A DNA stretch of 64,000 bases from Streptomyces endocoffeicus (GTDB taxonomy: Bacteria; Actinomycetota; Actinomycetes; Streptomycetales; Streptomycetaceae), in the NCBI RefSeq assembly GCF_016741935.1, contig NZ_JAERRG010000021.1, forward strand, positions 149,017 through 213,016, given 5' to 3'. The notes under the pieces are model-generated. The model ran no database searches, was not told the DNA's origin, and was given only the letters and a program-made list of their open reading frames with translations. Position numbers and translations under genes: made by a program. Positions 46,223 to 54,452 of the stretch are shown here, piece by piece. Numbering within the stretch: the stretch's first letter is position 1; each line of letters begins with the position of its first letter.

Positions 46223-47170
46223 CTACTCCTCCCCGAAGCGGTAGGCGCGGATCTGAACCATGGAGAGCAGCAGGGCAAGGATGACCAGCACGATGGACAG
46301 CGCGGCTGAGTACCCGGCGTGGAACTGATCGATGACCTGCTCGTAGATATAGGTGGTGACGAACTCCGTGCCGCGTCCCGGCCCGCCGCCGGTCGTCAGG
46401 TAGACCAGGTCAAACGTCTTGAGAGCACCGATGCACCCGGTCAGAGCGAGCGTGGCGTGGGTGCCACGGAGCTGGGGAACCAGTACCAGGCGGAACGTCT
46501 GCCACCCGCTCGCGCCGTCGAGGGCTGCCGCTTCGAACAGGTTCTGGTCGAGCTGAGAGATCGCCGCCTGGTAGAGCAGGAAGCTCAGGCCGGTCCATTG
46601 CCAGATGTTCACCGCCGCGAGGGCGTAGAGGGCCAGCTGCGGATCGGCGAGCCAGGCGGTGTCGGATGCCGGCAAGCCGATGCTGCTGAGCAGCGCGTTG
46701 AGCGAACCCTGCGGACTCAGGATGCTGCGGAAGGCGGTTGCGACAACAGCGGGCGCGAGGACCACCGGAACGAAAAGCACGATCTTGTACAGCGGTCGCG
46801 CGAAAACGGCATTGCCGCTCAGGAGCACCGCCATGAAAAGCCCCAGCGCCATCTGAATCAGGATCGTCAGAACGGCGAACACCACGAAGTGGGCGATCGT
46901 CTGCCAGAACGCCGGGTCGGTGGCGATCCGTGCGTAGTTGCTGAGACCCGCCGGTTCGGACACCGGGTCGATGCCGTTCCAGTCGCGGGTGCTGATCCAG
47001 CCGGTGTAGCCGATGCCGACGTAGACGATGCCGACGACCAGGATCAGCACGGGCAGGATGTACAGCCACGGCACGTACCTGGCCTGGCCCGAGGCGGCGG
47101 GGGCGCGGCCGGCGGCAGGGCGCTTTGTCGCGGGAGCGGCATCCAGCACGGGGGCGGGATTCCGGTTCAT
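46223..47170 (-). CDS. Carbohydrate ABC permease, MalF type
   Basis: A 315-aa membrane protein; ATG 47,170 follows AGGGAG and avoids a proline-rich extension into the solute-binding gene. A cytosolic arginine/alanine-rich N-terminus precedes YVPWLYILPVLILVVGIVY. NLFEAAALDGASGWQTFRLVLVP is the docking loop and LTTGGGPGRGTEFVTTYIYEQ is the usual CUT1 motif. It pairs with the following permease. Confidence 0.85.
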   Translation of the reverse strand: MNRNPAPVLDAAPATKRPAAGRAPAASGQARYVPWLYILPVLILVVGIVYVGIGYTGWISTRDWNGIDPVSEPAGLSNYARIATDPAFWQTIAHFVVFAVLTILIQMALGLFMAVLLSGNAVFARPLYKIVLFVPVVLAPAVVATAFRSILSPQGSLNALLSSIGLPASDTAWLADPQLALYALAAVNIWQWTGLSFLLYQAAISQLDQNLFEAAALDGASGWQTFRLVLVPQLRGTHATLALTGCIGALKTFDLVYLTTGGGPGRGTEFVTTYIYEQVIDQFHAGYSAALSIVLVILALLLSMVQIRAYRFGEE

Positions 47171-47183
47171 CGACGCCACTCCC

Positions 47184-48533
47184 TTACTTCGCCGAGTCGA
47201 CGGCGTCGTGCACGGATTGGGCGCCGGCCTCGGGGGAGCTCTGTCCCGAGGCCACGGAGGACAGCGCCAAGCCCAGGGCGGTCTGCACATCCGCGGTCGG
47301 GATCTGGCGCGGACCGATGAGATTGGCCAGCTGCTTCGCCTGCTCCTTGAGTGCCGCCTTGCCGGCCTTGTTCACCACGTCGCTGTCATCCACGGGCACG
47401 GACTTGAGGGCCGGCTGGCCCGCGAGCGTCGAACCCATCATCTTCTGCGCCGTTTTGCTCGCGGTGAGCCACTTGACGAACGTGAACGCAGCGGCTCGAT
47501 GCGCAGATTTCGCGGAGATGGACCAGCCGACATCCGGGCCGCCGAAAAGCCGGCCGTTCTCCTTGGCGTCGCCGACCACGTCCGGGAAGGGAGCGGGCAG
47601 GAACACCTGCGACTTCATCTGGTCACCGTATGTGCCTGCCAGGATCGCCAGCTGCTTCTTGCTCATGTTGCCGTCCTGGAAGGTGCCGAGGAGAACGAAT
47701 GCGGCCTGCCCCTTGAAGAAAGCGTCGTTGGCGTCGGGGGACTGAGTCTGGCCGAGTGCACCGGGTTGCATGATCCCGTTGGAGAAGAGGCTCTTCCAGA
47801 TCTCGAAGGCCCGGACAAAGGCCGGGGAGTCGAAGGTGGCCGAGCCCTTGCCCTGGACGGCGTCGTAGAAGGCGCCGGGGGCGATCTGGTTGATGATCGA
47901 CTGGAACATGTCGATGTTCACCCAGTCGTCCTTGGCGCCCTGCATGAAGCAGGTTTTGCCGATGGCTTCGAGCTTCTTGCAGGCCGTGAGCCAGCCGTCG
48001 AGGGTGGCGGGAGGTCCGGGGATGCCGACCCGCTCCAGCAGCCCCTTGCTGTACCAGAGGGTCCCGGCGCCTGTGATCATCCACGGAAGCGCGACCTGCT
48101 TACCCTTGGCCGTGAGCTGGCCTGTTTCTGCGAGCTTGTGCCGCCAGTCGGAGCCGATGCTCTTCGACGCGAGCGGGGCGAGGTCCACGGTCAGGGGGGC
48201 GAAGTTGGTGGTGATCGCGCCGGCCTGTACGCCGAAGACGTCGGGCCCCGAACTCGTGGTGGCGGCGAGACGGACGGCGTTGACGTAGTTGCTGTATTGG
48301 ATGTAGCGGTGCTGGACGGTGATGTGCGGATGTTCCTTCTCGAACACGCTGATCCACTGCTTGCTCGAGGCGGTGTTCGGATTCCAGGACCACCAGGTGA
48401 TGGTCTGCTCGACGTCGCCTGCGACCTGGTGGCTGGGTCCGCCGGACGTGCATGCGCTCAGCCCGAGAGCGGTCAGCGCGGCCAGGGCGGCGGCCGTGCG
48501 TGTGCGCCACCGTGTGCGTGATCGAAACATCAT
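47184..48533 (-). CDS. CUT1 extracellular sugar-binding lipoprotein
   Basis: A 449-aa protein with a basic N-terminus, hydrophobic core and lipobox LSAC (Cys28), then ITWWSWNPNTAS and LPWMITGAGTLWYSKGLLE as in family 1 sugar-binding proteins. It is the first gene of the seven-gene operon and its start lies 33 bp from the compound palindrome at 48,566-48,593, so expression should be blocked by the divergent LacI protein. The ligand is probably a rhamnose-containing saccharide, by association with L-rhamnonate dehydratase. Confidence 0.85.
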   Translation of the reverse strand: MMFRSRTRWRTRTAAALAALTALGLSACTSGGPSHQVAGDVEQTITWWSWNPNTASSKQWISVFEKEHPHITVQHRYIQYSNYVNAVRLAATTSSGPDVFGVQAGAITTNFAPLTVDLAPLASKSIGSDWRHKLAETGQLTAKGKQVALPWMITGAGTLWYSKGLLERVGIPGPPATLDGWLTACKKLEAIGKTCFMQGAKDDWVNIDMFQSIINQIAPGAFYDAVQGKGSATFDSPAFVRAFEIWKSLFSNGIMQPGALGQTQSPDANDAFFKGQAAFVLLGTFQDGNMSKKQLAILAGTYGDQMKSQVFLPAPFPDVVGDAKENGRLFGGPDVGWSISAKSAHRAAAFTFVKWLTASKTAQKMMGSTLAGQPALKSVPVDDSDVVNKAGKAALKEQAKQLANLIGPRQIPTADVQTALGLALSSVASGQSSPEAGAQSVHDAVDSAK

Positions 48534-48565
48534 TGTTTCTTCCTTCGTTGATGAAGGCTCACCGC

Positions 48566-48593
48566 CGTGAATCGATTCATGAATCGATTCACG
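48566..48593. promoter_or_regulatory. Compound LacI operator: two abutting TGAATCGATTCA palindromes
   Basis: The site reads CG, two head-to-tail copies of the 12-bp palindrome TGAATCGATTCA (48,568-48,579 and 48,580-48,591), then CG, and the whole 28 bp is itself a perfect palindrome. Each unit has a central CG as in LacI-family operators. It lies in the 80-bp gap between the divergent sugar-binding protein (start 48,533) and LacI (start 48,614) genes, so one site can control both directions. Confidence 0.75.
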
Positions 48594-48613
48594 GAGTGTG
48601 GCATACTGCCTTC

Positions 48614-49672
48614 ATGGAGCGCAACGGGTTGGCCGACGCAGATTCCCGGGGTGGTGGAAGACCCCTCCGGGTCAAGGACGTGGCCGCCAGGGCAGGGGTG
48701 TCGGTCGGCACCGTTTCCAATGTCCTCAACGGCCGCAAGACCGTCGCCCCCGACTATGTCGATCGAGTGATGCAGGCCGTCAAGGAGCTTGGTTTCCTGC
48801 CGAACGACGCCGCGCGGACGCTGCGTGCGGGGTCGAGCCGTGTCATCGGTTTCGTGATCGCCGAACAGGACAACCCCGTCTATACCGACGTGGTGCGCGG
48901 GGCGGAGGAGGAGGCTGAGCACAGCGGAGGCATCGTTCTGATCGGGCACAGCCGCAGAAAACACGACCGAGAAGCCTTCTACCTCGGTGCATTCGCGGCA
49001 CAGCGCGCCCGCGGCGTGGTCATCCAGCCCTACGGTGACGTCGCGGCCGAACTGGGGCGACTGCGCTCCCAGGGCACACCCACGGTCGTGCTCGACGCCG
49101 GCCGGTCCGGCTGGGGCGGCTCATCCATCTCCATGGACGGCGAGGAGGGTGGGCGGCTGGCCGCCCGGCACCTGGTCGAGGTCGGCCGGCGACGGCTCGC
49201 TTTCGTCGGCGGCCCGTTGGATTTCCTCGCGGTGGAGCAGCGCGTTCGTGGTGCGCGAGCCGGCGCGGAGGGCGTCGTGCCCATCGAGGCCTTCGAGATC
49301 CCGGATATGACGATCGAGGAGGGGCACGGAGTCGGCAGCCAGATAGCCCTGCGCCCCGCTGGCGAACGGCCAGATGGCATCTTCGCCGGCAACGATCTCG
49401 TCGCCCTCGGCCTCCTCAACGCCTTCACGCAGGCCGGGATCAGGGTCCCCGACGACATCTCGATCGTTGGATACGACGACATCGGGCTCGCGGCCACCGC
49501 GTGGGTGCCGCTCACGTCGATCCGCCAGCCGCGGGAGGAGACCGGAGCGGCCGCTGTCCGGATCATCGACGAAGAGCGACGCGAGGACCTTCCCGCACGG
49601 CACTTGCAGCTCCGGCCCGAGCTGGTGATCCGCGCGTCGTCCTGGCCGGGGAGATCAGCAGCGAACAGCTGA
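48614..49672 (+). CDS. LacI-family repressor of the seven-gene sugar operon
   Basis: A 352-aa protein; ATG 48,614 gives the normal N-terminus, since longer frames would cover the operator. The DNA-binding part is LRVKDVAARAGVSVGTVSNVLNGRKTV with hinge DAARTLRAGSS; the sugar-binding part shows VIGFVIAEQDNPVYTDVVRGAEEEA, DGIFAGNDLVALGLLNAF and ISIVGYDDIGLA. It diverges from the operon over an 80-bp gap holding the 28-bp palindrome and is the obvious protein to bind it, repressing itself and the operon until sugar is present. Confidence 0.9.
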   Translation: MERNGLADADSRGGGRPLRVKDVAARAGVSVGTVSNVLNGRKTVAPDYVDRVMQAVKELGFLPNDAARTLRAGSSRVIGFVIAEQDNPVYTDVVRGAEEEAEHSGGIVLIGHSRRKHDREAFYLGAFAAQRARGVVIQPYGDVAAELGRLRSQGTPTVVLDAGRSGWGGSSISMDGEEGGRLAARHLVEVGRRRLAFVGGPLDFLAVEQRVRGARAGAEGVVPIEAFEIPDMTIEEGHGVGSQIALRPAGERPDGIFAGNDLVALGLLNAFTQAGIRVPDDISIVGYDDIGLAATAWVPLTSIRQPREETGAAAVRIIDEERREDLPARHLQLRPELVIRASSWPGRSAANS

Positions 49673-49784
49673 TGCGGCACGGGTGGTGGGCCATTGTTAT
49701 CGCCAACACGATCGGTGCGCGACCAGGCCCACGCCCTGGTTCGAACAGGGTCGCGTCGTGCTCTTCCTCGAGCGCGCCTGCGCC

Positions 49785-49807
49785 TGCCGAATATCTCGTC
49801 CGTGCAG
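49785..49807. repeat. IS terminal repeat, copy A
   Basis: TGCCGAATATCTCGTCCGT followed by GCAG, directly beyond the stop codon of a transposase C-terminal fragment. Near-identical 21-23 bp versions lie at 49,986-50,007 and, in the orientation expected for the other end, at 62,110-62,130. I read these as terminal inverted repeats of one IS type. Confidence 0.55.
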
Positions 49808-49808
49808 G

Positions 49809-50015
49809 TCACGCGGCATGTCTGTATTCATGGAGGATGCTGCCAAGGCGGTCGTGGCGTCGTACGCCGAGGCTGTTTAGCTTGTCAGGATCGGCGATTG
49901 GTGAGGGCAGTGGGTGTAGCGGTCGGGCGTTCGCGATGCCCTGGTGCGGTCGGTGGGAGTTGTAGAACTCCTCGAACTCTGCGGGTGCCGATAAATCATC
50001 CGTGCAGTTCATGCC
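49809..50015 (-). pseudogene. Transposase C-terminal fragment 1
   Basis: About 68 codons ending FYNSHRPHQGIANARPLHPL and DRLGSILHEYRHAA before a stop: the last part of a DDE integrase-core transposase common in Streptomyces (the FYN-RPH motif follows the catalytic Glu). The catalytic core is absent. It abuts a second, similar fragment, and the terminal repeat copies follow each stop, so this looks like two truncated right ends of related elements side by side. Confidence 0.65.
49986..50007. repeat. IS terminal repeat, copy B
   Basis: TGCCGATAAATCATCCGTG then CAG, just beyond the stop of transposase fragment 2; second copy of the terminal repeat described for 49,785-49,807. Confidence 0.5.
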
Positions 50016-50200
50016 GCGTGCTGGTATTCGTGGAGGGTTCCGCCGAGTCGGTCTCGTCTGTGGATTTCCAGATGAACGAGTTGGGCTTGTTGGGTGATGG
50101 GCGCGGGTAGCGGGCGGCACGGGGCCGCCTGTTCCAGGGTCCTGTGGGGGCGGTGCTCGTTGTAGAAGGATTCGTTCTCGCGCAGGGCTGCACGATCCAC
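50009..50200 (-). pseudogene. Transposase C-terminal fragment 2
   Basis: About 63 codons with FYNEHRPHRTLEQAAP and RRDRLGGTLHEYQHAA, the same family tail as fragment 1 but with many differences, so it comes from a related element and not from a fresh duplication. No start or catalytic part is present. The 170 bp between this fragment and the thioesterase gene hold nothing identifiable. Confidence 0.65.
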
Positions 50201-50370
50201 TCCGCGGTGGGGTGTGCCGTGGCGCCGAGGATCCTGGAAGCTTCCCCTTGCGATTGGACACCTGGAGAACAGGTACGCGGGCGGCTCCGCGCGTGCTGGA
50301 GGGAAGGCCGGACCCTGACGGCCGGAGCCCGGACAGTGGGCGTGGGCCCGGCCTCACTCCAGAAAGTGGG

Positions 50371-50784
50371 TCAGGCCGACCGGGCGGCAAGCTTTTCGAT
50401 GAATTCTTCCCGATTGACGACGGCACGCCTGTGCACACCGCGCAGGACTGCGCCGTGGCTGTCGCGGCCTTCCACGGAGAAGGTGAGCTTCTTTCCGTCG
50501 ATACCGGTCAGCGTGGCGGTAATGGTGATGGTGTCGCCAGTGAGCGTGGGGGCGAGATGCGTCGAGTCGTGGGCCAGCCCCACGGTCATCGCCGAGGCAA
50601 AGACCACGCTCTCGATCACCTTCATTGCGGTGATCTCGCTCAGCCACAAGAGGACCGGAGTGGACAGCACATCGAGGTCGTTACCCCAGTTCTTCGCGGA
50701 GTCTTCGGCGGTGACGGTGTGCGTCAGCGTGGCCGATGTGCCGACCAGTGCGGAGAATTCGGCTCCCAGAATGGGGGTGGACAT
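50371..50784 (-). CDS. FlK-like hotdog thioesterase
   Basis: A 137-aa single hotdog-domain protein; the second of two adjacent ATGs is chosen (AAGGAG at 5 bp). It aligns almost without gaps to fluoroacetyl-CoA thioesterase FlK. From memory of FlK, catalytic Thr42, Glu50 and His76 plus Gly69 and Arg120 fall at the same residue numbers here (LSTP, LSE, STH, VGL, RRA). The FlK lid phenylalanines 33 and 36 are replaced by Trp33 and Asp36, so fluoroacetyl specificity is unlikely. It probably hydrolyses an acyl-CoA made by the acyl-CoA dehydrogenase encoded 31 bp upstream, perhaps for self-protection or editing in the lost biosynthetic cluster. Confidence 0.75.
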   Translation of the reverse strand: MSTPILGAEFSALVGTSATLTHTVTAEDSAKNWGNDLDVLSTPVLLWLSEITAMKVIESVVFASAMTVGLAHDSTHLAPTLTGDTITITATLTGIDGKKLTFSVEGRDSHGAVLRGVHRRAVVNREEFIEKLAARSA

Positions 50785-50815
50785 CATACTCCTTCGTTGT
50801 CGGTGGGACGTGGCG

Positions 50816-51967
50816 TCAGGCCGTGGCTGAGATAGCAAGTCTGCGCATCTGGTTGAAGACGTTCTTACGCTGCATCTCCGTGGTTCCACCGGCGATTACG
50901 GTGCCCAGGGCATCCTTGAGGGCCCGAGCATGCGGACCCTCCATGTAGCCGAGGTGTCCGTAAACGCGCAGCGCGGTCTCGGTGCCGAGCTTCAGCGTCT
51001 CGCCGGCGTGGTACTTGGCGACGGAGCACATCAAAGATGCCTGCGGTGAGTTCTGCATGAGCGCGTCCAGCGCGCCGTAGGAGACCCATCGCGTCGCTTC
51101 AATGGCGAACTTCGCGTCCGTGATGCGCCCCTGGACGTACTGGTGGTCAGCGATCGGCACCTTGAAGGCATGCCTGCGGGACGTGTAATCGAGCACCTCG
51201 TCGAGCAGCGGGTCGAGGTAGGCGGCGGCCAGTACTCCATACAGCAGACGGTCCAAGGAGATGGTGTTGTAGATGGCCTCGATGCCGCCCCCGATAGCGC
51301 CGACTATGTTCTTCGCCTCCACCACGACACTGTCCAGCGCGATGGGGCCGGTGGGGCTCGTGCGGTTGCCCATCATGTGCTCGACCGGCCCCTGCTGAAC
51401 GCCCCTGTCCTTCAGATCAACCATGAACAGGGTGATGTCGTGCTCCCCGTGCTCGGGAACGCGGCCGAGGATCAGCGCAACATCCGCGACGGGGCCGTTC
51501 GTGATGTGATCCTTGTGGCCCGTCAGCAGGTAGCGGCCTTCCACTCGGGTGGCCGAGGTCGCGATACGGGTGACGTCCGACCCACCGGTGGTCTCGGTCA
51601 GGGCAGTCGCGCCGACATCTCCGCCGAGCAGTCGCGGAAGCCAGTGGCCCTTCTGCTCCTCATTACCGTAGATCAGCAACGAGCGGATCAGCCCAGCCTG
51701 GGCCACCATGGAGAGGCAGAAACCAATGTCACGCCCAGCTGAAGCGATACCTTCGAACGCAGCGACGAAGTCCCACCAAGTGCCGCCGTTTCCGCCCCAC
51801 TCGACAGGAACTGCCAGTCGCCACATCCCGGCGTCGCTCAACTCCTGCCAGGAATCGCGGTCCAGGCGACCTTCCTTGGAGCACTCCTCGGCACGCTTGG
51901 CCACTGTTGCGGCAGCCAGATCCCGGAAGTGGGCACGCAGATTGGTGTCAGAAAAGTGATGAATCAT
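50816..51967 (-). CDS. Acyl-CoA dehydrogenase
   Basis: A 383-aa flavoenzyme with the ACAD landmarks: MWRLAVPVEWGGNGG, ATALTETTGGSDVTRIAT (FAD loop), LDRLLYGVLAAAYLD and the C-terminal LRVYGHLGYMEG and AGGTTEMQRKNV. It desaturates an acyl-CoA (or acyl carrier protein) and passes electrons to ETF. The catalytic base is not at the YEGT position of medium-chain enzymes (GGTTE is found instead), as in the branches that place the Glu elsewhere. It lies between aminotransferase and thioesterase genes on the same strand, consistent with a secondary-metabolite tailoring or starter-unit role. Confidence 0.85.
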   Translation of the reverse strand: MIHHFSDTNLRAHFRDLAAATVAKRAEECSKEGRLDRDSWQELSDAGMWRLAVPVEWGGNGGTWWDFVAAFEGIASAGRDIGFCLSMVAQAGLIRSLLIYGNEEQKGHWLPRLLGGDVGATALTETTGGSDVTRIATSATRVEGRYLLTGHKDHITNGPVADVALILGRVPEHGEHDITLFMVDLKDRGVQQGPVEHMMGNRTSPTGPIALDSVVVEAKNIVGAIGGGIEAIYNTISLDRLLYGVLAAAYLDPLLDEVLDYTSRRHAFKVPIADHQYVQGRITDAKFAIEATRWVSYGALDALMQNSPQASLMCSVAKYHAGETLKLGTETALRVYGHLGYMEGPHARALKDALGTVIAGGTTEMQRKNVFNQMRRLAISATA

Positions 51968-52045
51968 TGTGTTGTGTCCTTGTTGAGACGGAGGACGTGC
52001 GGGGAGAGTAGGTCCGGCCTGCCGACCCGGATGCAGCGGTAGCGG

Positions 52046-53326
52046 TCAGCAACCCGAGCACAGCAGTTGACTCGCGTCGGCTACGGGTGCAGCGGGCGAC
52101 AGACGGGTCAGGGCGCGGTCAAGCCGCACGGCGAGCTCGTCCAGCTCGGTGTCAGTCGAGACCAGAGGAGGCGCCACCATGACCGACTCAAGGGCGGGCG
52201 ATACCCCTGACGGGTACAACAGCAAGCCCTCGCGACGGGCAGCCTCGACAAGGTCCAGGGACGTTCCCGGAAACCGCGAAGCATCGCTATGAACACCAAG
52301 GGCCATCTGCATCCCCACACCCCGGACGTCGCTGATCACCCGGTGTCGCTGTCGCAGGCCCTGCAGAAGCTCGTGCAGATGCTCACCAGCCTCGGCGGCG
52401 TGTGCCGGGACATCATGGGCTTTCAGATATTCCACGACGGCCAGACCAGCGGCTGCGGACAGTGGCGTACCCGCCATGGTGTGCCCGAACAACAAAGTAC
52501 CGAGCGGCTGCCCGGCGGCGTCGGCGACTTTGTCGGATGCCAAAAGCGCTGCGATCGGTGCGAATCCTGCGGAAATTCCCTTGCCCAGAACCATGACGTC
52601 AGGGGTGATGCCGGCGTGCTCACACCCAAACCACCGACCGGTTCGCCCCAGGCCGGACATGACTTCGTCGGCGATGAGAAGGAACTGGTGCTGGTCGGCC
52701 AGTTCCCGCAGTCGGCGCAGGGTCTCCGGGGCAGTGGGGACTGCTCCGGAAGAGGCTCCGCCGACTGGTTCGATCATCACGGCGCTCAGGTTGGCCGGAC
52801 CGATGCGCTCGATCGCTGCCTCCCAGTCGTGGACGCCGGCGCGCAGTGAGCCGTGCTTCGGCCGCACCCGCGAGACCGTGGCCTGATTGGCGAGCAGTGG
52901 CGTGAGGTTCTGTCGCCGTAGCGGATGCCCGGAGGCTCCCAGGGCGCCAGCGGTCATGCCGTGGTAGCTGGGCTCCTCCGTGAGGACCGTGCACTTGAAC
53001 GGACGATATGCGCGGGCGTGTATAAGCGTTGCGAGGCGCAGCGCCATCTCGATGGCTTCCGAACCCGAGTTGCAGTATTCAACGTGTTTGAGATCACCCG
53101 GTGCGAGTTCCACCAACAGCTCCGTAAGCCGCATCAGCGGCTGGGAGCGGAACTGCGTCCGGTACGCGTAGCATGCCCGATCGATCTGCTCATGCATGCG
53201 GGAGGTGACTTCCGGCACGGAGTGCCCGAGATTGACGTTGATTGCGCCGGAGCAGCCGTCGAGATACTCGAGTCCTTCCTGGTCGTAGACGTACACACCT
53301 GTGGCATGACTGACAACGGGCAGCAT
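52046..53326 (-). CDS. PLP class III aminotransferase
   Basis: A 426-aa protein with the class III fold: YLDGCSGAINVNLGHS, EYCNSGSEAIEMALRLA, LIADEVMSGLGRTG (Asp220 binds the PLP nitrogen) and VLGKGISAGFAP with the Schiff-base Lys249. Enzymes of this type act on omega-amino groups or beta-amino acids. It sits in the same strand run as KAS III, acyl-CoA dehydrogenase and thioesterase, so a role in making an amino-acyl building block is plausible. A C-terminal CSGC tail is unusual. Confidence 0.85.
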   Translation of the reverse strand: MLPVVSHATGVYVYDQEGLEYLDGCSGAINVNLGHSVPEVTSRMHEQIDRACYAYRTQFRSQPLMRLTELLVELAPGDLKHVEYCNSGSEAIEMALRLATLIHARAYRPFKCTVLTEEPSYHGMTAGALGASGHPLRRQNLTPLLANQATVSRVRPKHGSLRAGVHDWEAAIERIGPANLSAVMIEPVGGASSGAVPTAPETLRRLRELADQHQFLLIADEVMSGLGRTGRWFGCEHAGITPDVMVLGKGISAGFAPIAALLASDKVADAAGQPLGTLLFGHTMAGTPLSAAAGLAVVEYLKAHDVPAHAAEAGEHLHELLQGLRQRHRVISDVRGVGMQMALGVHSDASRFPGTSLDLVEAARREGLLLYPSGVSPALESVMVAPPLVSTDTELDELAVRLDRALTRLSPAAPVADASQLLCSGC

Positions 53327-53461
53327 GAATCGGATTCCTCACGTTCATTCCAGCCGACACGGGGAGAAGGCCCAAGTTGAAGTGGCTGTTTGTCCAGGGG
53401 AAGTGAAGGCAGTAGCAGACGCGCCAGAAGAGATAGTGACCGCAGTGGGCGGCTATGGCGG

Positions 53462-54442
53462 TCAGTACCAGGTCAGCACTGTGGCTGCTGCAGTCATGCC
53501 CCCGCCCACGGCCGCGAGGAGCACTCGCTCGCCACGTCGAAGGGGCCGACGGGCGTGATCGCGTGCGAGGGTCAGGGGAATAGAGGCTGCGGCCGTGTTG
53601 CCGAGCGTTGGCGCGGATACCGCCAGCCGGTCTTGCTCGACGCCCATCGCCTCGGCGAGGCTGTGCACCAGACGTGTGTTTCCTTGATGGAACACGACCC
53701 GGTCGATAACCTCGATGCTCATACCAGCCTGTTCCAGAGCTTGTTGAGCCGCCTTGGGGACGAATTGCAGCCCCCAGTCGCGGACCGCTCGCCCCTCCAT
53801 ACGGAAGAAGTGCTCGCCTGCCTGTAAGCGTTCAGCGGTGAGCGGTCGCCGGGTTCCCCCGGCCTCCACCCGCACGAGGGACGCAGCCTCGCCATCGGCG
53901 ATCAGCGAAGCGCCCTGGATGCCATAACCCTCGGGAACCCTGCCGAGCAGAACGGCACCTGCCCCATCACCGAAAAGGCTCACGGTGCGCCGGTCGGCGC
54001 GGTCCATGATGGACGAATACTTATCGGCGCCTATCACCAGGGCGTAGTCAGCGCCAACGCGCGTGGCCATCAGCGCCTCCGCGACGGTCAACCCGTACAA
54101 GAAACCGGAGCACACCGCGTTTACGTCGAATGAAGGCACCTGCTTCAGTCCAAGCCGACGCTGCACAAAACTCGCCGTCGCCGGTTGCGGCTGATCCGGG
54201 GTGGCCGTCGCCAGCACGAGAGCCCCCACCGACTCGGCCACCCCAGGGTTCGTCAGTAGCGGCAGAGCCGCACGCGTGGCCAACTCCGAAGTGGAAACAT
54301 CTTCCTCAGCATAGCGCCGTTCGACTATCCCCGTCCGCGATTCGATCCACCCCTCTTCGATAACCGCCCATTGCCCGATCTGTTCGTTATTCACGACGAG
54401 AGGCGGGACATATCCGCCAATAGAAACGATCCCAATGGGCAC
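53462..54442 (-). CDS. 3-oxoacyl-ACP synthase III (KAS III) family
   Basis: A 326-aa thiolase-fold enzyme; GTG 54,442 follows AGGAGGAAT and gives a normal KAS III N-terminus. The catalytic triad is intact: Cys111 (AVCSGF), His252 (VFHQGNTR) and Asn282 (LGNTAAAS). GIVERRYAEEDVSTSELA is typical of FabH-like proteins. In secondary-metabolite clusters such enzymes choose starter units. It begins 10 bp after the stop of the polyketide synthase remnant, so it was coupled to that gene. Confidence 0.85.
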   Translation of the reverse strand: MPIGIVSIGGYVPPLVVNNEQIGQWAVIEEGWIESRTGIVERRYAEEDVSTSELATRAALPLLTNPGVAESVGALVLATATPDQPQPATASFVQRRLGLKQVPSFDVNAVCSGFLYGLTVAEALMATRVGADYALVIGADKYSSIMDRADRRTVSLFGDGAGAVLLGRVPEGYGIQGASLIADGEAASLVRVEAGGTRRPLTAERLQAGEHFFRMEGRAVRDWGLQFVPKAAQQALEQAGMSIEVIDRVVFHQGNTRLVHSLAEAMGVEQDRLAVSAPTLGNTAAASIPLTLARDHARRPLRRGERVLLAAVGGGMTAAATVLTWY

Positions 54443-54452
54443 AGATTCCTCC

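Noticed and set aside
47028..48521. 497-aa plus-strand open frame
   Set aside because: Antisense to the sugar-binding lipoprotein gene, whose lipobox and family motifs are clear.
48566..48593. The palindrome as a transcription terminator
   Set aside because: It lies between two divergent starts, has no T-run, and is built from two LacI-type units, so an operator is far more likely.
50371..50784. Calling this gene a fluoroacetate-resistance gene flK
   Set aside because: The catalytic residues match, but the lid residues that confer fluorine selectivity do not, and no fluorometabolite genes are nearby.
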